From positions 9,457,226 through 9,521,225 of the forward strand of contig NC_087074.1 of NCBI RefSeq assembly GCF_026151205.1: a stretch of 64,000 nucleotides of DNA, given 5' to 3'. Within the stretch, counting starts at the first letter, position 1. Each line of letters begins with the position of its first letter. Source of the DNA: Bolinopsis microptera. Lineage: Eukaryota; Ctenophora; Tentaculata; Lobata; Bolinopsidae. The notes beneath the pieces were generated by a model that was given only the letters and a program-made list of their open reading frames with translations, made no database searches and was not told the DNA's origin. The translations under genes and the position numbers were made by a program. Shown piece after piece: positions 23,201 to 32,156 of this stretch.

Positions 23201-25128
23201 GTTTTTCATCATGTTTCCGTTCTTGACCTGCAAGTATATATTTTAGGATTATAGAACACACACCGGACTTATGACACTGTTTCTAAAGGAATTATTTTAA
23301 TTTGCTTTTCTGTAAATGTGTTTTGGTATCATATAATAAATAACCTATAAAAGTTAAGGAAAGTTATTCTTCTGTGGTGGAAGCATTTACCTGTAAATTA
23401 GCCAAGACCGGATGGGCATTCGTAAGAATAGGGTGGGCGTTGGTAAGGAGAGGATGAGCGTTGGTAAGAACAGGGTGGGCGTTCGTAAGGACTGGATGGG
23501 CGTTGGTGAGAAGAGGATGACCATTGGTAAGAACAGAGTGGCCGTTCGTAAGGACTGGATGGGCGTTAGTGAGGACAGGGTGTCCGTTTGCAGCAACTAT
23601 TGTGGTGTGGACAGCATTAGACTGAGCCGTTGTTGGAAGAAGGTTGGTAGGGAAAGTTGGGAATGCCGTGACAACTGAGCCCATGTTATTTGAGGCAACA
23701 ACGCCAGTCTGGGTTTGTAGTTTTACCTGAATAATGTGTGAAAAAGGTGTTCCATATCAGCTGTTAATTTAAACTTAAATTGTAATCCTCGAAAAGATAT
23801 TGAATAAGATATTTCAAGATATTATATATCCAGTCTTATCATCTTGTCAGCAATAAATAATTTAGTTGAAATCCGTACTTAGCTGAACGCAACTTTGACT
23901 GATCTGCTTTACATACCTGTATTGGTTGGGAAGCAAGCATAGTGGGCTGACCTGGCACAGCAGGAATGCTACCAGCTGCCATTAATGGCACAGTTATTAT
24001 ATTTTGGGATTTCTGGGTGGTTGTTACTGCAGTCACTATTGTCTGAAAGATTGGAATATCGTTATTTTTTTGAGTCATCAAATTATAATAAAAAGAATTT
24101 CTTAAAAATGATCATGCCCTCTAATCCAACTGGTTGAAAACATTGAACAAAAACTGCTAACTATGCTTCACAGTGATCAGACTTTTTTTCTTTTAACCAT
24201 GACCAGAATCAACCTAACAATAACATAGTTATTTCTTACAGGGAGGTTGGGAACAGAGTTTGCTTTGGTAAGGTTGGAGACGGCTACTCGGTCCAATGTT
24301 GGAGTCATTGTTGTGTCTTCACCATCACTTCCTGATGAAGTTGAACACGTTTTGAGTACTTGTGGCTATCATTACAGTGAAAAAGAAACTGAAAAATGGT
24401 ATCAATGGTATTACATTTCCAGCCCTTACTGTAAGGTATTTAAAACAACAAACCTGATGACTGAGATCTTTCATTTCTGTTCTTGTGTATAGACATGTTC
24501 AAACTCCAGGCTCCCTTGCTCAGCTGTTGAGCTTCTTTCAAGAGTTGAAGGTAATGAGAATTTTCAGAAGATAGAGATTCCACATTTTTGGTCAGTTTGA
24601 TAACCTCTGTTTTGAGAAGTTGAACATCATCTGGAAGGTCTTTCTCCTGTTTCAGCTGCTCAATAAAATTTACAGTCTTTTCTAGGATACAGTTCTTACT
24701 TAGTTTACCATTGCAATCAGGAACAAGCGCACATAACCTCACAATCCATTTATTGATCTTATCTTTTCTTTTTCTCTCTGTTTCATTGTGTATAATCCGT
24801 CTTTTATCTTCATCACTAGCATTTGGAGTAACAACATTTGAAATCGGAGTAGCAGCAGTCATGATGTAGTATGGTGAACAGTTTCCAGTCTTGGATGACA
24901 CGGAATATGGAGAACGAAAAACAGCAGTGCCAGGAATTTTGGTGGGTGCTGAAATAATAGTGTTAAAACTGACTACATGTAGCACAATATGGATTATTAA
25001 AGACGACAGTAAACTATAAAGAAACTTGTTGAAATTAAAAAATCACCTTTGTTTCTTTGATCTCTCTGACCATCTTGAATGTTTTCCTCGACTGACCCTT
25101 TCTTTTCAGGTGGGAGTTTATCAGACAT
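20259..25128 (-). CDS. USF-like bHLH transcription factor with repetitive Thr/Gln-rich tail (complete, 13 exons)
   Basis: Probable nuclear E-box-binding regulator. Exons: 25128-25047, 24948-24454, 24331-24240, 24042-23917, 23726-23391, 23227-23068, 22891-22739, 22328-22152, 21989-21840, 21675-21482, 21347-21166, 20830-20687, 20418-20259; all phases agree, giving 816 residues. The bHLH lies near the N terminus (about 75-130): basic region HNETERKRK, then KINKWIVRL and a loop to SKNCILEKTVNFIEQLKQ, most like the upstream stimulatory factor family (HNEVERRRR...KINNWI). A leucine-rich coiled stretch follows to about 170. An N-terminal bHLH with a very long tail recalls vertebrate USF3 more than USF1/2. 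The tail holds nine HPVLTNA-type repeats (exon 5) and six GVQQGGMV-type repeats (exon 10), and ends in a Ser/Pro-rich segment stopping with GINN. The USF-type call rests on the bHLH alone. Confidence 0.85.
21509..21655 (-). repeat. Coding 24-bp minisatellite (GVQQGGMV repeats)
   Basis: About six tandem 8-residue units G-V-Q-[QNH]-G-G-M-V in exon 10 of the bHLH gene. Only the fourth position varies (Q, N or H). Confidence 0.9.
23412..23600 (-). repeat. Coding 21-bp minisatellite (HPVLTNA repeats)
   Basis: Nine tandem 7-residue units of the form H-P-[VLI]-L-T-N-[AG] within exon 5 of the bHLH gene. Unit differences are mostly conservative (V/L/I, A/G), so the repeat is under coding constraint. 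Confidence 0.9.
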
Positions 25129-26402
25129 TTCTGCCTAAATATTTAGGATGATGTTTAATTTTTATTTGTTTTATCTAACTGTACACATTTCATGATGAAC
25201 ATTGCAAATAAAGTTAACAACTAATAAGACTGTATAGTTGAATATAAACTGAATGTGAGATTATGTAAACTAATGTACTTACTGCTTTTCCCCTGCAGTA
25301 AATTTCCCATTTACAATTGTCTCATAATGAATAACTTTAATTACAGCAACTCATAGCAAGTTAATGACTAGGTGGCCAGTGGCATAACGTTGCCTTTTGG
25401 CGCGCGGGGCCCTTCATTACGCCACTGTAGGTGACCGAAAGGTTAGAGCTTCTGCCTAGTGACACCTAGTGATCCTAGTCTAAGAAGTATGTTAAATATA
25501 GTTATGTTAATATTTTCCATCTTGGAGTACAAAGGGGAGACGTACTTTAGGTAATGATTGTTGCTTTGACTAAAATCAGGAACAAGTTGTCCTTGGGGTG
25601 CATCCGACCCTCGAACACTTATTAAGTAAAACAAAATTTTTAAGTAAATCAAAATTTAAGTTTTATTGCCATTACAATGAATAATGATATCATAATAAAT
25701 ATAAGTAGACATCCGATAATAAACTTATTACATCCAGTACAACCCAAGATGTCAGCCGACGCGACTTACAAAAATAAAGAAGGCTAGCATGTTATGTTCA
25801 TTGACAAGCGCCAAGGCAAGTGAGTGAGAGTCGGTTAAGGTACTAAACGGGATGTTAATATGTTAAATTGTAATACTGATCTTGTATAATCTATATTGTA
25901 ATCCATGTGTATCCAGAGCAGTAACATAACAGAGTAGCTAAGGATCCATTGGATTAATACGAAATTACACATCCCTGTGATGATCGGAAACGTTTTTTAT
26001 GTTAAATGGAATGGCCAGGGGCAGAGAAAAGATCAGGAATCTTCTTAGGATACCCATTATGCACATCTTCATAATAGTGTACAATAAACACAGTAGGAAA
26101 ACAAATTTTAGGAAAACAAATTTAAATTTTGGTATTTATTAATAACAATCAAAACATATCATATCATAAAAATAAAGCTGCGCGTTGGTTGACTGCCTCA
26201 GTAAGACGAATAATTTAAACTTGAAGGTGCCCTGCGCATTTACAGAACCTTATGCGGCAATCACATATTCATGAGGACCTGTGAGCGCCAAATTTAATTT
26301 AAAGTTTCTAGAGATCATACATCACTACGAGTTACTCATGCTTTTGGATTATAAGAGTGCGGATTGTCAGGTATTTCATTCATTCATACTTAATCGGTTT
26401 AA
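25129..26402. other. Intergenic region with a short transposon scar
   Basis: About 1.3 kb upstream of the bHLH gene. At 25378-25430 a short inverted pair, CAGTGGCATAACG and ATTACGCCACTG, encloses a GC-rich core; this looks like the two ends of an internally deleted DNA transposon. The rest is AT-rich with no supported gene. Confidence 0.4.
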
Positions 26403-27107
26403 GCTGTATATTTAGAAACGGATGTAGAGAAAAAGGAGGAAACCTCTACTAATTTGATACTATCTGCCCAATACTGCAAAGAACTAAAAGACCTCAGAAT
26501 GTTCCTAGAATCTAAGAAACAGACTATTGAACACATAATTGGTGAGAACGTATCCATCACTATCGCAAATAGAAGAGGTAGTAACATAAGTGACCAACTC
26601 TTCAAACGAAGAAAATTCGCCACTACACCAGCAGAATACGTGAAACAGTCTAGAAGAGACAACAACACCTCATCACAAGCATGTAAAAGACCAAGATGCC
26701 TGACTTGCAAACTCACGGAAAACAACACTGATGGGAAATTTATTGTTAACAATCAGATATGTGAACTAGATATGAGTTTAAATTGTAGTGATGATAATGT
26801 TATATACGTAGCTCAATGTAAGTTATGTTCTAGTGGCTTCTATTTTGGCCAGACATGGCTACCCCTCAATATACGCATGAATAACCACAGAGCAGCTTTC
26901 AAACCAGAACATTATAATAAGTCATCATTAGCTCTGCACATTCACGATGTGCATTATGAAATGTTAGATGATAAACTTTCTAGTTTTAACTTTGGGATTA
27001 TCCGTAAATGCAATAGAGATGACCTGAACATGTATGAGTATATGTTTATCGAGAGATTTAAAGCCAGGATAATTGGTTTAAATAGGAGCAAGGTCAGTGG
27101 CAATTAA
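26403..27107 (+). mobile_element. Penelope-like retroelement remnant: GIY-YIG endonuclease domain
   Basis: Open frame preceded by a stop at 26400; the first ATG is internal. It matches the C-terminal endonuclease of Penelope-like elements. A Cys cluster (CKRPRCLTC) is followed by a GIY-like strand (VIYVAQCKLC), a YIG-like strand (FYFGQT), the conserved Arg and His (IRMNNHR), a histidine run (LHIHDVH), then a Glu in YEYMFIERF and a final Asn (IGLNR). These are the residues expected of a GIY-YIG nuclease. No reverse transcriptase is found upstream, so the copy is truncated at its 5' side. The domain itself has no stop or frameshift over about 215 codons. Confidence 0.75.
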
Positions 27108-27760
27108 TGTTATCTTTGGTTCAGGTCACACCTCACGTTCTTTCACTGGGTGTACGGCTATATTTTCCGCTTCCTAGTTCTCACTTTTGTACACCGAGTA
27201 ACGAGTTTACACTTTGTTGTTTTTTTTCTGCCCCATGAGTTTGTAACTTTACTATGGATTTTCAGATTAATTAACCGTATGTTTACTAATATGACATATT
27301 CTTCTGATATCAGTTTATTAAATTTTTGAGAGCTTGATCATGAGACATTATTTCAAATTGCCCTTTCCGAATCGTTCGGTGCAATGTATGCGAGTATGAC
27401 CAATATATAACCTTACTTTATTCGTATGTTTGGCCTCAACACAAATTTTGGCCACGTCTACTCAAGAAAACAGTTTCAGTGGTCAAATATTAAGGACCAC
27501 CATTGTTGTTTTTTTAATCAAGTTACGATCTACATTGATTTATACATAAAATTGAATTTTAAATAGAAATGTGAATATATTAAAATTTAAAACTTTCAAA
27601 ACGAAGGCTTATAAATATTATTGAATTATGATTGTAAAATAAAGGATAAATTTTTAATTTGTTTCATTTAACATTTGTTTTACTAATTAGTAAAATAAAT
27701 CGTTAAACTAATCAAATTGTTTTGTTAAAAGTTTTGATACAATATTTTACCTCAAATTGG
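27108..27760. other. AT-rich non-coding stretch after the Penelope remnant
   Basis: May include the 3' tail of the Penelope copy. It has long A/T runs and no open frame or structure that I can assign. Confidence 0.4.
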
Positions 27761-27764
27761 TTAA

Positions 27765-28285
27765 TAACGGGTGATATTGTAGGTTTACAACCTACCAGGA
27801 CGCGCGCCGAGTTGGACTCGTTGATGGTCCTGTTGACGGATGTTACTCGTCTAAATTTCTTCGAAGTAGCGTGCGCTGCTTTCTTCTCGATGGCAAGAGC
27901 TACGAAGTAGCGCGCGCCGGGTAAGATCATTAACAATGGTCAAATGGTCCTGTATATATATATATGGAACAGATATTTTACGAGTATCACCCGTTAACGG
28001 GTGATACTGGTAAAATATTTGTTCCGTCGACGAGTCCAACTTTTATTGACAATGTCAACCTTTTAATTCTAGATCGTTGCTCTGCGAAAAATGCTAGTTT
28101 GCACGGCGCATCGAAGCTAAGCGTCGAAGTCCTCCAAGTCCAACTCGGCGCGCATCCAGGTAGATTATAAACCTACAAAATTGTAATTGGAGGACTTCGC
28201 CATTTCGACGCGCCGCGCAAACTAGTATTCTTGCTTCGCATCAACAACGATCTGGAAGGGTCGACATCGTCAATCAAGATTGTAA
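27765..28285. repeat. Nested foldback (inverted-repeat) cluster
   Basis: Several inverted pairs overlap here. 27966-28025 is an almost perfect 60-bp palindrome centred on TTAA: two copies of the terminus CGGGTGATACT.GTAAAATAT.TGTTCC meet head to head. About 28043-28137 pairs with 28187-28281 (for example GCTAGTTTGC with GCAAACTAGT, CGTCGAAGTCCTCCAA with TTGGAGGACTTCG). 27779-27817 pairs with 28136-28175 (GCGCGCCGAGTTGGAC and GTCCAACTCGGCGCGC). The cluster looks like foldback elements inserted into each other at TTAA sites. Confidence 0.6.
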
Positions 28286-29880
28286 CAAAGCAGAATCGCC
28301 ATGCTTTAACCAACACTTTTTGTACCACCATTTTTTATTTAAAATTCAATTAATTATTATATATATATATACAAATCAAGCGTTACATTTTAGCCATGCA
28401 AAATTACATTCCCAGGAACCCTGACCGGATGGGGCTTAACTTTGAAAGTAAAAGAGTTGGAGACTTCCGGTTTTTTGTAACATGTTCCTCTTTTAAAAGT
28501 AACGTTACCTCTCCAGGAGGAAAATTCAAGACAACGTAATTGTTGAGTTATCTCAAAATCTCCAGAAAAGTCCCCTTTCGGGCCGATCAAAAGTTTGCAA
28601 CTTTAACTTTGCGGATTCCTGTACTCTGGTTGGCTGAATTGTGTCACGTGGTAGCTGCCTGAACATTGGAATACGCCACGCGTGCAAATCATGCTTGTTG
28701 TTGCGCGCGAGGTCAAGCCGTCTGTTTAAATTAAACCAACTCTAGTACCACCACCAGCCGGTAACTTTTCCTGGGTATGAAGTAACCAATTAGGGCTATT
28801 AAATGCCGAACACAAGGATATTTCGTATTCGGATCATATGCCTGCAGGCCGTCTGTCGCTTAAGACCATGGTCGCTCTTAACTGAGCGATAAGTGACGTT
28901 AAGTGAGACCGTGAGCACCACTTCTTGCCAATTTGCTTTTGAATTACGGCCCAATCATGAAGTTAAACAGTACAAGTTGTGTTTTAACGGCAAAATACAG
29001 CGAATTCTAGCCCTTGAAAGTTGTAGGTTTGGAAGATCAATACGGATGCTTTAATTCATAAAAGTCTTAAGTTAGAACGGCCAAAACACCCTACTCGGCG
29101 TCAGCAAATTGACATATTTTAGTATTCTAATTGAAAAATGGTGCTGCAATATATAAGTTGCTTAATGTTTGATAAATCGTGTAACTAGAAGCAGTATATG
29201 CAAAGCAACTTAGGTGATAGGTGATAGGCAATATGAAATTACACATCTTACTTTAACTTTATCCCGTCACCCATGGACTTATCAATTAACGGCTGGTGGT
29301 GGTGTCATCGTTTGTCGTACTCAAAACGTTTCGCGGTTGCGAATGCCGGCCCATCGAGGAAAATCTTTTTACTTTGTATTTTAACCATTATAAAGTGTGA
29401 TTAGTCGGATATAGTACTGAGTTCAAACAGTCCCCGAAACGAAAAAGCAAACATTTGATTTTTGTTTCGGCGACTGAATCGTCGATGGGCCGGCAAATAT
29501 TTGTTGTCGAGTAGTGTTGAATACTCATATTAACATGATTATTGATTTAATTTAGGAATTGTATATAAATATCTTTGACCAAGTTTAATTGTTAATGAGA
29601 ATGCACCGTACCCCAGCACTGGGCGCGCGCGTTCAGCGTGGGGCTTTTCGTTTTTGATTTTACAAATGACATAGCAACTTTTAATGATTATTAATGGAAT
29701 TATCGGATATTTATAATTCAATATGTATTGATTCTTCTGTGGAAAATAAAAATTGTATTTTACTTTTTTTAAAATTGTATTTTACTTGGCCGGATGACAA
29801 CTAACTAAATTTTTTAAAATGAGAAAAATAAATTTGATTACGAGCGTGCTAAATCACTTTTGTCATACGATGTATGACCC

Positions 29881-29950
29881 GCCGCGCACGAAGTGCGCGG
29901 CTCCCCCTGTATCGTCAGGACGATAAATAGTGAAACGACCGTGGGGGTCG
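29881..29950. repeat. Three consecutive short hairpins
   Basis: GCCGCGCAC-gaa-GTGCGCGGC (29881-29901, perfect 9-bp stem), TATCGTC-ag-GACGATA (29910-29925) and CGACC-gtggg-GGTCG (29936-29950). The GC-rich first hairpin in AT-rich DNA resembles the hairpin near Helitron 3' ends, but I see no CTRR end at the proper distance. Confidence 0.5.
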
Positions 29951-30137
29951 CAACGTGATACAAAATCACTTTACACATTACAGTCGATCTTCGAGATTGT
30001 TCTAAAAGGGCCCCCGATGAATGTAACCAACTTCAATCGATGTACTTTCGGACGCTGATTCCAAATCACCCCCATGCGACATAGGGCCAGGGTTAAAATG
30101 CTCTCCTGACGAGATATTGGCGAAAAACTGTATCGAT

Positions 30138-30577
30138 CACGTGATATGACCGTATAATTTAAGGAAGTTAGTCTAATTTCTCATTAGGGTTAGGGTTTTA
30201 GCAAATGTTTTTGCTAAGGATTGGGTTAGGGTTAGGATTGGGATCAGATTAGAGCTAGGGACAGAGGGTTAAGGTTTCGAAAAGTCGTTCAGAACCATCT
30301 AGGGAATGGGTTAAAAAAGTCACGTGACAGTCGAGTGTTACCTGGGGACCCCAGGCTATTATGTTCATATACATAGCCTGGCGTAATTGAACCCTCTAAA
30401 ACGCGCAAGTAGGCGCGTCTATGCAATTTTAAAATCAAATAATCAGAATTTACAATCTAACTCAGAGCGGCTCTTGTAGCACATACGTCACTTCTTTACA
30501 ATTGGTAAATGGCGTGCACGTGATCTTTTGCGCGGCTGTAATTGGTTCTGAACGATCACGTGAATGCTGGTCACGTG
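30138..30577. promoter_or_regulatory. Cluster of five CACGTG E-boxes
   Basis: Canonical palindromic E-boxes at 30138-30143, 30321-30326, 30517-30522, 30557-30562 and 30572-30577, the last three within 61 bp with ATTGG/CCAAT words beside them. One CACGTG per about 4 kb is expected by chance. It may be a distal control region or part of a repeat; the nearest gene downstream starts at 32157. Confidence 0.35.
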
Positions 30578-30843
30578 CGCTATAACATCCAATGAGCATT
30601 CGCACTTTTTTCAGGGCGATAGAGGTCGTAATTCACTCAGCCCGAATAGAGATTCGGCGGAATGACCGGCTGAGCGCCGCCCAGTAAGTCGAGTGTAGAG
30701 TGATTAGTCATCATCTACTTGATTACATAATAATTAATTTGGCTGAACCAACACATAGCAAAAGCCACATTAACGTTGAGACCGTCAATAACAAACGACT
30801 GCCATTAGAATGCAACAAATATAGTTATTTCTAAAACAATTAA

Positions 30844-30982
30844 CGGGTGATACTCGTAAAATATCTGTTCCATATATTACAATAAAACAAGTGTGTCACA
30901 AACTTCACAAGTGGATTCATGCTCTATAACCAAAGCCCTCACAATTTAATATATGGAACAAATATTTTACGAGTATCACCCG
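30844..30982. mobile_element. 139-bp MITE flanked by TTAA
   Basis: Terminal repeats of about 32 bp begin CGGGTGATACTCGTAAAATA and end with the inverse, one or two bases apart. TTAA lies on both sides (30840-30843, 30983-30986). The terminus matches the ends found at 27966-28025, so several members of one TTAA-targeting family are present. The TTAA target suggests a piggyBac- or Kolobok-type transposase acting in trans. Confidence 0.7.
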
Positions 30983-30986
30983 TTAA

Positions 30987-32156
30987 TGTACACGTAGAAT
31001 CATGGCTAAGTGAAGATTGTGTATGTAAAATAAATTTGTTTCGCTATTTACAAATTCTTCATTTCGAAATTTAAATAATTAATAAATTTTACAGCAATAC
31101 ATTAAAATTTTAAATTTTTTTACGTGTTTGATAAAAGTGGTCTTCAACAGACAACAAATCTTTGATGTGCTCTCACTCAGGGATAACTCAACAAAGTTAG
31201 GTTATCGGAATTTATGTTTTACTCATACACTGCACAGTGCACAAGTTATATTACTTTAAAACACCAAAGCAGAATTTTTGCAGACCACTGTATGCAAACA
31301 TTTTGAAACGTAGCCCCAGCTTTTCTATACCATCAACAATCGAATTATAAAATGGCAGCAATAGACAAGATATTGCAAGGCTAGATACAGACGTCAACGA
31401 AAGATCATTCAGTATTAACAATTGAAAGGGTACTTCTCCCTCAAACCTGATACAACAGTGACAAGAGGATTTTACGGATGTACCCAGCACACAAGTTTTG
31501 CAGCTTCGAACTGGTCGGGCAGCGTCTGACAAAGAGAAAAAAAAACGTGAACATAATGAAAGCGGTGGTACCACCGCTTTCATTATGTTCACGTTTTGTG
31601 TCTAAACCGCTAACTTGACCCAACTCGTTTTCAGTACGAATTTGTTGTCCTTACTGTAATAAGTTATTTAGACCTTACCTGATAACCACTCCTAGAAGAT
31701 AAAGGTGTGTTTAGTTTGTGGTAAAGGCCTGAACTTTTGACTTTTGTGTTACTACAATGGTATGCAGTGAAATTGATTTTGTAATGCTTGCGGACATGCA
31801 TATGGTATTAAGACAAGGTTTTTATCGGCATTGCAGTAGTTTTTGCTCTTTGATCTCCTTACTCCTGTTATATTGTAAAAACAAAGTTGGGCCATTTGTA
31901 TGCAATGCCCTCGCTTTGCTGATCAATTAACATGCGACTGTACAAAGTCATGATAAAGTTGTAGGCATGCTTCTAGAGGAAAATATCGTCAGATACTTGA
32001 AGGCCCACAGGATACAACTGAAATTATAGCTTATATACAAATAATTATTTTATTATCTTGATATTTTTTGTGTTTGTCTAAATATGTTGTTTTCTTTGAT
32101 AAATTTTCAACCCTAATTACTTAGACCTATAATTGAAACTGTTTAGGTCCTAGGAA
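30987..32156. other. Region upstream of the 610-aa gene, with a perfect palindrome
   Basis: AT-rich, holding the 56-bp palindrome at 31542-31597 and no convincing gene. A frame at 31251-31592 (-) runs into the palindrome and resembles nothing known. A possible 3' splice site (TTTAGGTCCTAG) lies just before the ATG at 32157, so a 5' UTR intron is possible. Confidence 0.4.
31542..31597. repeat. Perfect 56-bp palindrome without spacer
   Basis: Two 28-bp arms meet at GGTGGT|ACCACC, between 31569 and 31570. The arm reads AAAACGTGAACATAATGAAA then GCGGTGGT. There is no mismatch and no loop, so it could extrude as a cruciform or fold as a hairpin in RNA. Confidence 0.95.

Larger units (their letters stand above)
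28286..30839. other. Non-coding region with hairpins and E-boxes
   Basis: No supported gene in 2.5 kb. It contains a set of three small hairpins at 29881-29950, a short run of telomere-like GGGTTAGGGTTAGG words at 30184-30235, and several CACGTG hexamers (28645, 30138, 30321, 30517, 30557, 30572). The rest is AT-rich DNA. Confidence 0.4.

Noticed and set aside
23412-23678. Plus-strand 88-codon frame with repeats
   Set aside because: Antisense shadow of the HPVLTNA repeats.
29881-29950. tRNA or cloverleaf RNA from three hairpins
   Set aside because: No closing acceptor stem and no conserved T-arm or D-arm bases.
30184-30235. Interstitial telomere repeat
   Set aside because: Only a few GGGTTAGG words, degenerate, without an array.
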